The notes under the pieces: model-generated
The model's input: the letters and a program-made list of their open reading frames with translations, nothing else
What the model was told of the DNA's origin: nothing
Databases searched by the model: none
Made by a program: the position numbers and the translations under genes
Assembly (NCBI RefSeq): GCF_002803155.1
Contig: NZ_NNBP01000004.1
Span: 310,985 to 374,984 of the forward strand
Reading direction: 5' to 3'
Length of the DNA: 64,000 bases
Source: Streptomyces sp. CB02959
GTDB lineage: Bacteria > Actinomycetota > Actinomycetes > Streptomycetales > Streptomycetaceae
In this document: positions 47,363 through 56,015 of the stretch, piece after piece
How positions within the stretch are numbered: the stretch's first letter is position 1
How the letters are laid out: each line of letters begins with the position of its first letter

Positions 47363-49159
47363 TTGCGCGAGTTCAGCCTTCCGGCCCTGTACGAGGTCCC
47401 CGCGGACGGCAATCTGACGGACCTGATCCGCCGCAATGCCGCGCAGTACCCGGATGTCGCGGTCCTGGGACGGAAGGTGAACGGCAGCTGGCAGGACGTC
47501 ACCGCCGCGACCTTCCTCACCGAGGTCCGAGCCGCCGCCAAGGGCCTGATGGCCGCCGGGATCAAGCCCGGCGACCGGGTCGGCCTGATGTCGCGCACCC
47601 GTTACGAGTGGACGCTGCTGGACTTCGCCATCTGGAGCGCGGGCGCGATCACCGTCCCCGTATACGAGACCAGCTCCGCCGAGCAGATCCAGTGGATCCT
47701 CGGCGACTCCGGCGCGGTGGGCATCCTGGTGGAGAGCCCCGCCCACGAGGCGACGGTGGAATCGGTCCGCGACCGGCTGCCGGACCTGGCGAACATCTGG
47801 CAGATCGAGCGGGACGCCATCGCCCGACTGCGGGCCGCCGGCGACGACATCACCGACGAGGAGGTCGACGAGCGCAGCGGGCTGGCCGACGCGGACTCCC
47901 CCGCCACCATCGTCTACACCTCCGGCACCACCGGCCGCCCCAAGGGCTGCGTGCTCAGCCACCGCAGCTTCTTCGCCGAGTGCGGCAACGTCGTCGAGCG
48001 GCTGCGCCCGCTCTTCCGCACCGGCGACTCCTCCGTCCTGCTCTTCCTGCCCGTCGCGCACGTCTTCGGCCGGCTGGTGCAGGTCGCCTCGGTCATGGCA
48101 CCCATCAAGCTGGGCCACGCACCGGACATCAAGAACCTCACGGACGACCTGTCGTCGTTCCGGCCGACGATGATCCTGGGCGTCCCCCGGGTCTTCGAGA
48201 AGGTCTACAACTCCGCGCGGGCCAAGGCGCAGGCCGACGGCAAGGGCAAGATCTTCGACAAGGCGGCGGAGACCGCGATCGCCTACAGCCGGGCGCTGGA
48301 CACCTCCGGCGGCCCGTCCCTCGGGCTGAAGCTGAAGTACAAGGTCTTCGACCGCCTGGTCTACGGCAAGCTGCGGGCGGTGCTCGGCGGCCGGGCCACC
48401 CACGCCATCTCCGGCGGCGCCCCGCTCGGCGAGCGGCTGGGCCACTTCTACCGCGGCATCGGCTTCACCGTCCTGGAGGGCTACGGCCTGACCGAGTCCT
48501 GTGCGGCGACCGCGTTCAACCCCTGGGACCGGCAGAAGATCGGCACGGTCGGGCAGCCGCTGCCCGGCTCGGTGGTCCGGATCGCCGACGACGGCGAGGT
48601 GCTGCTGCACGGCGAGCACCTCTTCACCGAGTACTGGAACAACCCGACGGCCACCGCGGAGGCGCTGTCCGACGGCTGGTTCCACACCGGCGACCTCGGC
48701 ACCCTCGACGAGGACGGCTACCTCGCCATCACCGGCCGCAAGAAGGAGATACTCGTCACCGCGGGCGGCAAGAACGTGGCCCCCGCCGTCATCGAGGACC
48801 GGATCCGCGCCCACGCGCTGATCGCCGAGTGCATGGTGGTCGGCGACGGCCGCCCGTTCATCGGCGCGCTGATCACCCTCGACGAGGAGTTCCTGCCGCG
48901 CTGGGCCGAGGAGCACGGCCACCCGGCCGACGTCACGCCCACCCGGCTCGCCGACGACCCCGAGCTGCTGGCCGCCGTCCAGCGCGCGGTCGACGACGGC
49001 AACGCGGCGGTCTCCAAGGCCGAGTCGGTCCGCAAGTTCCGTATCCTGCCGACCCAGTTCACCGAGGAGTCGGGGCACGTGACGCCGTCGCTGAAGCTGA
49101 AGCGGAACGTGGTCGCGAAGGACTTCGCGGAGGAGATCGAGGCGCTCTACCGAGGCTGA
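47363..49159 (+). CDS. Long-chain acyl-CoA synthetase (AMP-dependent)
   Basis: 598-residue adenylate-forming enzyme that activates fatty acids to acyl-CoA. The AMP motif is IVYTSGTTGRPKGCVLSH (about 182-199), then AISGGAPLG, the A5 motif LEGYGLTESCAATAFN, the hinge DGWFHTGDLGTLDEDGYLAI and the catalytic Lys region ILVTAGGKNVAPAVIE. The TTG at 47363 is accepted because GAGGAGCAG precedes it and the family N-terminus MREFSLPALYEVP starts exactly there. A 20-bp terminator follows. Confidence 0.94.
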   Translation: MREFSLPALYEVPADGNLTDLIRRNAAQYPDVAVLGRKVNGSWQDVTAATFLTEVRAAAKGLMAAGIKPGDRVGLMSRTRYEWTLLDFAIWSAGAITVPVYETSSAEQIQWILGDSGAVGILVESPAHEATVESVRDRLPDLANIWQIERDAIARLRAAGDDITDEEVDERSGLADADSPATIVYTSGTTGRPKGCVLSHRSFFAECGNVVERLRPLFRTGDSSVLLFLPVAHVFGRLVQVASVMAPIKLGHAPDIKNLTDDLSSFRPTMILGVPRVFEKVYNSARAKAQADGKGKIFDKAAETAIAYSRALDTSGGPSLGLKLKYKVFDRLVYGKLRAVLGGRATHAISGGAPLGERLGHFYRGIGFTVLEGYGLTESCAATAFNPWDRQKIGTVGQPLPGSVVRIADDGEVLLHGEHLFTEYWNNPTATAEALSDGWFHTGDLGTLDEDGYLAITGRKKEILVTAGGKNVAPAVIEDRIRAHALIAECMVVGDGRPFIGALITLDEEFLPRWAEEHGHPADVTPTRLADDPELLAAVQRAVDDGNAAVSKAESVRKFRILPTQFTEESGHVTPSLKLKRNVVAKDFAEEIEALYRG

Positions 49160-49184
49160 CGGCGCACCCGCCGACGGGCCGGAC

Positions 49185-49227
49185 GCGCGGTGCCCCGCAC
49201 CCTCCAAGAGGGTGCGGGGCACCGCGC
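49185..49227. terminator. 20-bp perfect terminator hairpin
   Basis: GCGCGGTGCCCCGCACCCTC and its exact complement flank a CAA loop. It lies between the converging acyl-CoA synthetase and glycosyltransferase genes and can stop both. Confidence 0.85.
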
Positions 49228-49267
49228 ATTCACCCGGGGACACGGGCCTGCCCGCGCCCGTCCCGCG

Positions 49268-50410
49268 CTACAGCAGCTCCCGCAGCCGCTCCGCCAGCAG
49301 GTCCCAGCGCCACTTCTCCTCCACCCAGGCGCGGCCGCGCGCACCCATGGTGCGGCGCAGGTCGGGGTCCTTGAGGAGGGTGACGATGCGGTCCGCGGCG
49401 GCCTCCGGGGAACCACCGGGGACCACCCAGCCGGTCTCGCCGTCCAGGACCGCGTCGGGCGCGCCGCCCGAGTCGCCCGCCACCACCGGGAGCCCGGTGG
49501 CGGACGCCTCCAGGTAGACGATGCCCAGGCCCTCCACGTCCAGCCCGCCGCGGCGGGTGCGGCAGGGCATCGCGAAGACGTCGCCCGCACCGTAGTGGGC
49601 GGGCAGCTCCTCCCACGGGACGGCGCCGGTGAAGCGGACCGCGTCGGCGACGCCCTTCTCCAGGGCCAGCGCGTGCAGGTGCTCCTCGTACGGGCCGCCG
49701 CCGACGACCAGCAGCACCGCGTCCGGCACCGCGGCGCGGATCGCGGGCAGGGCCTCGATCAGGGTGTCCTGCCCCTTGCGCGGGACGAGCCGGGAGACGC
49801 AGACCACCACCGGCCGGTCGGCCAGCCCGAGCCGGGCCCGTACCGCGGCGCCGCCCGAGTCCGGGTGGAAGGTCTTCTCGTCGACGCCGGGCGGGAGTTG
49901 GACCATCCGGGCGGCGGCGTCGGGGGTGAGCGCGGCGGCGATCCGCGAGCGGGTGTACTCGCCGAGGTAGGTGAGGGTGTCGGTGCCCTCGCCGATCCGG
50001 CGGAGCAGCTGCCGGGCGGCGGGGAGTTGCGCCCAGCCGGCCTCGTGGCCGTGGGTGGTCGCCACGATCCGGCGGGCGCCGGCCGCGCGGAGGGCCGGCG
50101 CCATCAGCCCGAGCGGCGCGGCGGCCCCGAACCACACCGAGGAGCAGCCGTGTTCACGCAGCAGCGAGACCGCCCGCCGGGTCACCCGCGGCGTCGGCAG
50201 CAGCATCGTGGTGGCGTCCCGGACCACCGGGAACGGCTGCTCGGCGTCGAACGCGGCGGTGGCCGCCCGGCCCTCCTCGGTCCGCTTCCAGGTGGAGGCG
50301 TAGACGACGACCCGGTCGGGGTCCAGCCGCAGCGCCATGCTGTGCAGGAACGCCTGGATTCCACCGGGCCGGGGCGGGAAGTCGTTGGTGACGATGAGGG
50401 TCTTGTGCAC
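49268..50410 (-). CDS. GT4 glycosyltransferase, PimB'-like mannosyltransferase
   Basis: 380-residue GT-B enzyme. The N-terminal VTNDFPPRPGGIQAFLHSMA (7-26) is characteristic of actinobacterial PimB', which adds the second mannose to phosphatidylinositol mannosides; the C-terminal half has VSRLVPRKGQDTLIEALP (about 208-225), GGGPYEEHL, and the donor-binding EGLGIVYLEASATGLPVVAG (about 299-318). GTG at 50410 opens the conserved part. Divergent from a GT87-type membrane protein, also a mannosyltransferase candidate. Confidence 0.88.
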   Translation of the reverse strand: MHKTLIVTNDFPPRPGGIQAFLHSMALRLDPDRVVVYASTWKRTEEGRAATAAFDAEQPFPVVRDATTMLLPTPRVTRRAVSLLREHGCSSVWFGAAAPLGLMAPALRAAGARRIVATTHGHEAGWAQLPAARQLLRRIGEGTDTLTYLGEYTRSRIAAALTPDAAARMVQLPPGVDEKTFHPDSGGAAVRARLGLADRPVVVCVSRLVPRKGQDTLIEALPAIRAAVPDAVLLVVGGGPYEEHLHALALEKGVADAVRFTGAVPWEELPAHYGAGDVFAMPCRTRRGGLDVEGLGIVYLEASATGLPVVAGDSGGAPDAVLDGETGWVVPGGSPEAAADRIVTLLKDPDLRRTMGARGRAWVEEKWRWDLLAERLRELL

Positions 50411-50616
50411 GGTGGTCTCTCGGCGGTCGGCGGTCTCTCGATGATCGGCGGTCACGCGGCGAACGGGTCGCGGGGCGGCCCGGACGGTCCTGCGCCGACA
50501 GTACCGGGTGGGCGGCCGGGACCGGGTGGCGCGCCCCGCCACGCCCGCGCCCGGCCTGCCCGGCCGTGCTCCGCCCCTCCCGGCATCATGCAGGCACGAC
50601 GACCGACGGGGTGACG

Positions 50617-51978
50617 ATGACCAGCACCGACAGCGACCCGGGCGCATCCGAGGCCACACCCCGGTGCGCCGCGGCGGCCCGCCCCGCCCGGACCACCTGG
50701 GCCGCCCGGCTCTCCCGGTCGGCAGCGGCCGCCTGGGCGGCCTGGGCCGCGACCCGGGCACTGCTCCTGCTCTACGTCTTCCAGGTGCTGGTGCTGCCCG
50801 GTCCGGACGTCACCACCGACGTCTCGGGGATCTACCAGGGCTGGGCCGACGTCCTGCGGTCCGGCACCTTCCCCCTGGACGACGTCACCTGGCAGTACCC
50901 GCCGGCCGCCGCGCTGCCCGTCCTCGCCCCCGGCCTGCTGCCGTTCCTCCCCTACGCCACCGCGTTCTTCGTGCTGGTGCTGGCGGTGGACGCGGCGGCG
51001 CTGGCGCTCTTCCTGCGGGCCGGCCGCGCACCGGGGCACCGCCGCACCGGGGCCTGGGCGTGGATCGCCGGCGTCGCCCTGCTCGGCCCGACCTCCTACG
51101 CCCGCTACGACCTGATGGTGGCGGCGGTGGCCGCGGCGGCGCTGTTCGCGGCCGCCCGCCGGCCGCGCACCGCGGGCGCGCTGGTGGCCTGCGGCGCGCT
51201 GCTGAAGGTCTGGCCGGTGCTGCTGCTGGCCGGGGCACCGCTCCGCGGCCGCCGGGCCCGCGCCCTGTGGTGGAGCGCCGCGGGCTGGGCCGCGGCGCTG
51301 ACGCTGACCGCGGTCGTGGCGGCGCCGGGCGCGCTCTCCTTCGTCACCTTCCAGCGAGACCGCGGCACGGAGGTCGAGTCGCTGGGCGCACTGGTCCTCC
51401 ACCTCGCCCGGCACGCCGGCTGGCCCGGCGAGGTGCAACTCCACTACGGCTCACTGGAGTTCCTCGGTCCGGGCGTCCCCCTGGTCAGCGTCCTCTCGCT
51501 GGCGCTGACCGGTGCCGCGTTCGCCTGGCTGCTGCACTGGCGGCTGCGGGCCGGCACGCTCGGGGAGCTCGGCCCCGCGACGCACTGCGACGCCGCCTTC
51601 ACCGCCGTCCTGCTCTTCACCACCACCAGCCGGGTGATCAGCCCGCAGTACCTGCTGTGGCTGGTCGGGCTGGCCGCGGTCTGCCTGACCGTGCGGGCGA
51701 GCCGGCAGGTCCTGCCGGCCGTGCTGGTGCTGCCGGCCGCCGGCGTGACCCTGCTGGAGTTCCCGGTCGGCTTCGCGGACGTGGTGGCGAGCGACGCCCG
51801 GGGCATCGCGCTGCTGGTGCTGCGCAACGGCCTGCTGGTGGCCGCGTCCCTGCTCGCCTGCCGCCGGCTGCGCGCCTCCACCGGCCGGGACCGGGCCGCG
51901 GAGCCGACCGGGGTGCCCGGCGCCCGCCCCTCGCTCAGTCCAGCTCGCGACGCACATAGGCGCGCCACATCTCCGTGA
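50617..51978 (+). CDS. GT87-type polyprenol-dependent glycosyltransferase
   Basis: 453-residue multi-spanning membrane protein with about ten hydrophobic segments and an early Asp in the first external loop (TDVSGIYQGWADVLRSG), as in GT-C enzymes. The WQYPPAAALP motif matches the GT87/PimE-like family, which uses polyprenyl-phosphate-mannose to glycosylate lipid-linked acceptors outside the membrane. ATG 50617 is used; GTG 50611 is possible. Its last 44 bp overlap the end of the convergent peptidase gene. Confidence 0.85.
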   Translation: MTSTDSDPGASEATPRCAAAARPARTTWAARLSRSAAAAWAAWAATRALLLLYVFQVLVLPGPDVTTDVSGIYQGWADVLRSGTFPLDDVTWQYPPAAALPVLAPGLLPFLPYATAFFVLVLAVDAAALALFLRAGRAPGHRRTGAWAWIAGVALLGPTSYARYDLMVAAVAAAALFAAARRPRTAGALVACGALLKVWPVLLLAGAPLRGRRARALWWSAAGWAAALTLTAVVAAPGALSFVTFQRDRGTEVESLGALVLHLARHAGWPGEVQLHYGSLEFLGPGVPLVSVLSLALTGAAFAWLLHWRLRAGTLGELGPATHCDAAFTAVLLFTTTSRVISPQYLLWLVGLAAVCLTVRASRQVLPAVLVLPAAGVTLLEFPVGFADVVASDARGIALLVLRNGLLVAASLLACRRLRASTGRDRAAEPTGVPGARPSLSPARDAHRRATSP

Positions 51979-53320
51979 ACTCGGCCAGCCCGACGCCGAG
52001 TTGCTCGCGCATCGCGCGCTCCACCACTCCGCTGCGATCGCTCGGCCGGGCACTGCCGCCGTCCACCGCGGGGGCGGCCGAGGCCGTGGGGGCGGCGGTC
52101 CTGGCCTCGATGGGTGCCGCGACCGGACCGGCCGCCGTGGTGCGGAGCCCGCGCCGCCCGGTGTCCCGGTAGAAGGCGATCAGCCGGGCCTCGCCCCACT
52201 TCTCGGCGATCAGCCGACAGGCCAGCCAGCCGCCCTCGTACGCCTTGGCCAACCGCTCCGCACCGGCCCGGAAGCCGAAGTCGTCGTCGCCCGGCAGCCG
52301 TGCGGGCAGCCTCCCCGCCATGACCGCGCGGGAGAGCTCCGGGGCGGTGGTGGTGGGCCGGCGGTGTACCTCCCGGTAGGCGACCCAGTCCGCGAACCCC
52401 TCGGAGAGCCACAGCGGGGTGGCGGGCGTGGTGAGGGCGCGGGTGGCGACGTGCGTCGTCTCGTGCGTCAGGACGACCGTCCGGCCCAGGTTGTTGAGTT
52501 CCTCGTACGCGTCCGGGTTGACGATCACCCGGTCCGCCGGGGCCGCGCCCGCCGTGCCCGCCTCCCCGGTGGTGACCGCCGCGATCCCGGCGTACCCGGA
52601 CGGATCGTCACTGCCCATCAGCTGCGCCATCTGCTCGACGGTGTCGGGCGCCTCCACCACCACCTTCCCCGCCCAGGTGCCCTTCCAGGCCGCGGAGACC
52701 GCGGGCACCGCCGCGTCCACCCGCTTCGCCAGGTCGCGCAGCCGCGCCGGGTCCCCGTCCCCGCCCAGGACCAGGCTGTGCCGGCCGCGGACCAACCGGA
52801 CCGGGCCCTGGTCCCACAGCTGGCGGGTGGCGCCCTTGCCGTCGGCCGCGCCGTCGGAGTCGGAGGCGACCAGCCAGCGCCCGTCGTGCTCGGTGAGGGT
52901 GAGGTACTGGAAGCTGGTGACCGGCGCGGTGTCGAAGCCCTGGAGGCGGTAGCGCAGCCGCACCTGCGCGGCCAGCCGCAGGCCGTCGCCCATCGGCAGC
53001 GGGAAGGCGCCGGTGGAGACCAGGTCGTAGCGCCAGTCGGCGACCGGGACGGCGGCCAGATGGTCGAAGACCGCGCGCTGCCGGCTGCGGAAGCCGGTGG
53101 CGCGGGGGTCGACGGAGGCCAGGAAGGCCGCGGCGTCGTGCCGCCGGACGGCGCCGGCCCGCGCGTCGAGCATCTGCTGGGCCCCCGGGTACTGCTCGGT
53201 GGGCCTCTCCGCCGGGGCGCAGCCGGTGAGCTGGACCAGCAGCGCCAGCAGCGGCACCGCGCAGCCGGCCGCCCGTGCGGCCCGCCACGGCCGCCTGCGT
53301 CGCGCCCTCTGCTCCGCCAT
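51935..53320 (-). CDS. Lipoprotein with HExxH metallopeptidase motif
   Basis: 461 residues. Basic N-terminus, hydrophobic segment and lipobox LTGC at Cys34 predict a lipoprotein anchored outside the membrane. A first domain (about 45-200) resembles an NTF2/cystatin-like fold; the second has VVLTHETTHVATRAL (about 280-294) followed by LWLSEGFADWVAY, the HExxH...E arrangement of gluzincin peptidases (peptidase MA-like). Substrate unknown. TACGAT (53333-53328) lies seven bases before the ATG, indicating a leaderless mRNA. Confidence 0.83.
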   Translation of the reverse strand: MAEQRARRRRPWRAARAAGCAVPLLALLVQLTGCAPAERPTEQYPGAQQMLDARAGAVRRHDAAAFLASVDPRATGFRSRQRAVFDHLAAVPVADWRYDLVSTGAFPLPMGDGLRLAAQVRLRYRLQGFDTAPVTSFQYLTLTEHDGRWLVASDSDGAADGKGATRQLWDQGPVRLVRGRHSLVLGGDGDPARLRDLAKRVDAAVPAVSAAWKGTWAGKVVVEAPDTVEQMAQLMGSDDPSGYAGIAAVTTGEAGTAGAAPADRVIVNPDAYEELNNLGRTVVLTHETTHVATRALTTPATPLWLSEGFADWVAYREVHRRPTTTAPELSRAVMAGRLPARLPGDDDFGFRAGAERLAKAYEGGWLACRLIAEKWGEARLIAFYRDTGRRGLRTTAAGPVAAPIEARTAAPTASAAPAVDGGSARPSDRSGVVERAMREQLGVGLAEFTEMWRAYVRRELD

Positions 53321-53327
53321 GCGGCCG

Positions 53328-53333
53328 ATCGTA
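53328..53333 (-). promoter_or_regulatory. -10 element for a leaderless lipoprotein mRNA
   Basis: Minus-strand TACGAT ends seven bases before the ATG at 53320, with no ribosome site. Confidence 0.5.
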
Positions 53334-53373
53334 AGGGCGGCCCGGCCGGGGCAACACCGCAGGGGGGTGCGGC

Positions 53374-54450
53374 TCAGGGCCGGGTGATCGCGGAGATCGG
53401 CATCATGCCGACCGGGTCGTAGCGCACCCGGGCGCCCGGGTAGGGCGCGTGCACGACCTGCCCGTTGCCGACGTACATCCCGACGTGGCTGGCGTCCGAG
53501 CGGTAGATGACCAGGTCGCCGGGCCGGGCCTGGGACAGCGGGATCCGGGCCCCGGCGCCGCGCTGGGCCTGGGAGGTGCGCGGCAGCGAGACCCCGGCCT
53601 GGTTGTAGGCCCATTGGGTGAGTCCGGAGCAGTCGAACGACGAGGGGCCGGTGCTGCCCCAGGCGTAGGGGGCGCCGACCGCGGCGCGGGCCGCGGCGAC
53701 CGCGGCCGCGGCCCGGCCCGAGCCCGCCACGATCCCGGCGAGGTCGGGGATGATCTCGTCCCGGCCGTCGCTGCGGGAGGCCCGGTCGTAGGCCGCCCGG
53801 GCGCCCGAGGGCAGGGCGTTGAGCAGCCGCCGCGCGGTGGACAGCTTCCGCTGGACGTCCTTCTTGTGCCGGGCCACCTCGGCCCGGCCGATCTCCAGCT
53901 GGGCCAGCTTCCGGACCGCCTCGCGGCGCTGCTGCTCCAGCTCCCGGGTCGCGGCCTGGAGCCGGTGCAGTTCGTGCGCCTGGGTGCCGCTCAGCCGGTC
54001 CAGCGCGGACGCCTTCTCCAGGTAGCTCTCGGGCCGTTCGGAGAGCAGCAGCCGGACGGTGGGGTCGAGCCCGCCGGACCGGTACTGGGCGGCGGCCACG
54101 GCACCGAGCCGGGCCCGCAGCCGGTTGACCCACTGCTGGGTCCGGGCCGCGCGGTCCTGGAGGGCCGACACCTGGTCACGCAGTTCCCTGGTGCGGGCGT
54201 TGGCCCCGTTGAACTTCTCGGTGGCCCGCTCGGCCTCCTCGTAGAGCTTGCCGACCCGGGCGGCGGCGCCTTCCCGGCCGGGCGACTCGGCGGAGTGCCC
54301 GGCGACCGCCGCTCCGGCGGTACCGGACGGGTCGGCGCTGGCCGGCTGGGCCGACAGCGCGGCCGCCGCGGTCGCCAGGGCGGCGGACAGGACGGTGACC
54401 GAGGCGAGGGTGGTCTGGCCGCGCTGCGAGGTACGGCGATGGGACACCAC
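53374..54450 (-). CDS. Secreted NlpC/P60 peptidoglycan hydrolase A
   Basis: 358-residue secreted endopeptidase. Signal peptide 1-40 (SHRRTSQRGQ, hydrophobic Ala-rich core, QPASADPS), long coiled coil (about 65-210), and a C-terminal NlpC/P60 domain with the catalytic Cys in FDCSGLTQWAY (about 273) and His in DASHVGMYVGNG. Cleaves within peptide stems of the wall. GTG 54450 parallels the start of its neighbour and follows AAGGAG. Promoter: TTGGTC 54557-54552, 18-bp spacer, TACTGT 54533-54528. Confidence 0.92.
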   Translation of the reverse strand: MVSHRRTSQRGQTTLASVTVLSAALATAAAALSAQPASADPSGTAGAAVAGHSAESPGREGAAARVGKLYEEAERATEKFNGANARTRELRDQVSALQDRAARTQQWVNRLRARLGAVAAAQYRSGGLDPTVRLLLSERPESYLEKASALDRLSGTQAHELHRLQAATRELEQQRREAVRKLAQLEIGRAEVARHKKDVQRKLSTARRLLNALPSGARAAYDRASRSDGRDEIIPDLAGIVAGSGRAAAAVAAARAAVGAPYAWGSTGPSSFDCSGLTQWAYNQAGVSLPRTSQAQRGAGARIPLSQARPGDLVIYRSDASHVGMYVGNGQVVHAPYPGARVRYDPVGMMPISAITRP

Positions 54451-54527
54451 GAGGGCCGCAACTCCTTCCGTGTGCAGCCCCTGCCGTCCGGGCGGGACGG
54501 TCGGTGATCCGGCAGCTGCGCGGGCAG

Positions 54528-54557
54528 ACAGTAACCGCGTCGCGGTACACCGACCAA
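54528..54557 (-). promoter_or_regulatory. Promoter of NlpC/P60 gene A
   Basis: Minus-strand TTGGTC (54557-54552), 18 bp, TACTGT (54533-54528). It lies downstream of the terminator of gene B, so A is independently transcribed. Confidence 0.5.
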
Positions 54558-54580
54558 AGCTCGCTTTTCGTACCCAAAAA

Positions 54581-54621
54581 GCCGCTCCGCCGGTGACTTC
54601 GCAGGTCACCGGCGGAGCGGC
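54581..54621 (-). terminator. Rho-independent terminator between the NlpC/P60 genes
   Basis: A 17-bp perfect stem (GCCGCTCCGCCGGTGAC and complement) with a seven-base loop, followed on the minus strand by TTTTT (54580-54576). One of the few canonical U-tract terminators in the window; it ends the transcript of gene B. Confidence 0.92.
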
Positions 54622-54685
54622 AGGTCAGTGGCAGAGGCCGCAATTCGCCCGATCGGGCGGCAGGTTGCGGGTGTTGTGAAGCTTT

Positions 54686-55711
54686 TCAGACCCGCACGCC
54701 GAACTGGAACGGCATGTTGTTGATCGACTCGTAGCGCACCGCGGCGCCCGGCTTCGGGGCGTGCAGCACGGTGCCGTTGCCGGCGTAGAGGCCGATGTGG
54801 TGCAGGTCGCCGTAGAAGAGCACCAGGTCGCCGGGCTTGAGGGCGCTCTGCGAGTAGATCCGGCTGCCGGCGTTGGCCTGCTCCTGCGAGGTGCGCGGCA
54901 GCGACTGGCCGGCCTGCGCGTACGCCCAGCCGGTCAGACCCGAGCAGTCGAAGGAGGACGGGCCGGTCGCGCCCCAGACGTAGGGCGAGCCTATCTTCGA
55001 CTGGGCGGCGGACAGGGCGGCCGCACCGCGCTGCGAGGCGGGCACGTCGTCGCCGAGGTTGACCCGGTCGTTGCTGCGGTTGGCCCGGTCGTCGGCGGCC
55101 TGCATGGCCGCCCGCTCCTTGGCGGTCAGCGTGTTGAGCAGCTCCTGCGCCTTGGCGAGCTTGCCCTTGATCTCGTCCTTCTTGTCCCCGAGCGACTTGC
55201 GGGTCTCGGAGAGGTCCTGGATCTTGCTCGCGGCCTCCGCGCGCTCCTGGGCGAGCTGGCGCTGCTTGTCCGCGATGGTCTTGAGCTGCTCGGCCTGCTT
55301 GCCGCTCAACTGGTCGAGGGTGGCGGCCTTTTCGAGGTAGGTGTCCGGGTCGCCGGAGAGGAACAGCTGCACCGAGGGGTCGATGCTGCCGCTGCGGTAC
55401 TGGCCGGAGGCGATGGCACCCAGCCCCTTGCGGAGCTGGTTCAGCTCGCCCTGGCCGCGGGCGACCTTGTCCTGGAGGTCGTCGACCTCCTTCTGGAGCT
55501 TGTCCTGCTGCTCCTTGACACCGTTGTACTTCTCGGTGGCCTGCTCCGCGTCGTTGTAGAGCTTGTCGACCTCGGACTTGACGTCCTTCTTCGACTGGCT
55601 CGGGTCGGCGTGCGCCGCCTGGGACGAGAGAACGACGGCCGCGGCGGCGGTCGCGGTGAGCACGGTCACACGAGTACGGCTCGGCTGCTTGGGTCGACGG
55701 TGGGACGCCAC
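54686..55711 (-). CDS. Secreted NlpC/P60 peptidoglycan hydrolase B
   Basis: 341-residue paralogue of the next gene, same architecture: signal peptide 1-36 (SHRRPKQPSR, hydrophobic core, QAAHADPSQ), coiled coil about 45-200 rich in Lys/Glu/Gln, and an NlpC/P60 domain with catalytic Cys in FDCSGLTGWAY (about 256) and His in LHHIGLYAGNG. GTG 55711 follows AAGGAG. A structured leader, probably a c-di-AMP riboswitch, precedes it, a control known for Streptomyces wall hydrolases. Confidence 0.93.
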   Translation of the reverse strand: MASHRRPKQPSRTRVTVLTATAAAAVVLSSQAAHADPSQSKKDVKSEVDKLYNDAEQATEKYNGVKEQQDKLQKEVDDLQDKVARGQGELNQLRKGLGAIASGQYRSGSIDPSVQLFLSGDPDTYLEKAATLDQLSGKQAEQLKTIADKQRQLAQERAEAASKIQDLSETRKSLGDKKDEIKGKLAKAQELLNTLTAKERAAMQAADDRANRSNDRVNLGDDVPASQRGAAALSAAQSKIGSPYVWGATGPSSFDCSGLTGWAYAQAGQSLPRTSQEQANAGSRIYSQSALKPGDLVLFYGDLHHIGLYAGNGTVLHAPKPGAAVRYESINNMPFQFGVRV

Positions 55712-55729
55712 GGGGGCGAGCTCCTTCTT

Positions 55730-55847
55730 CCTCCAGCCGCCTACCGGGTGGGGGGAGCTAAGGCCCCGGCTCCGCGCGAACGCCACGGACTCGGCGGTAC
55801 CTTCACTGAACATCCCGGTTGGATGATCACCTGTATGAAGGTTCGAG
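55730..55847 (-). promoter_or_regulatory. Probable c-di-AMP (ydaO-type) riboswitch
   Basis: Structured leader before NlpC/P60 gene B. On the minus strand it has CGAACC, a long hairpin closed by CCTTCA/TGAAGG with inner CATCC-AACC-GGGATG, the AGTGAAGG segment resembling the conserved GGUGAA, and a 3' part with TTAGCT and GGTAGGCGGC resembling the AGCUAAC...GUAGGC end of the ydaO element. The promoter is TTGAAG (55882-55877), 18 bp, TAAGGT (55858-55853). The match is by eye and partial. Confidence 0.5.
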
Positions 55848-56015
55848 GCCCGACCTTAGTAACCGAGTTGTGATCGCTTCAAATCCTCCCGGGGAAAAAC
55901 TGCCCCGCGAGCCCCATCTTTTACCAACATCACACGGCCAGTAAGCGGCATTTGACGCTCTGATACGAAGCGCAAGCGATTTTCTCCGGACCCATTCCGG
56001 GCAATGTGCGAAATG

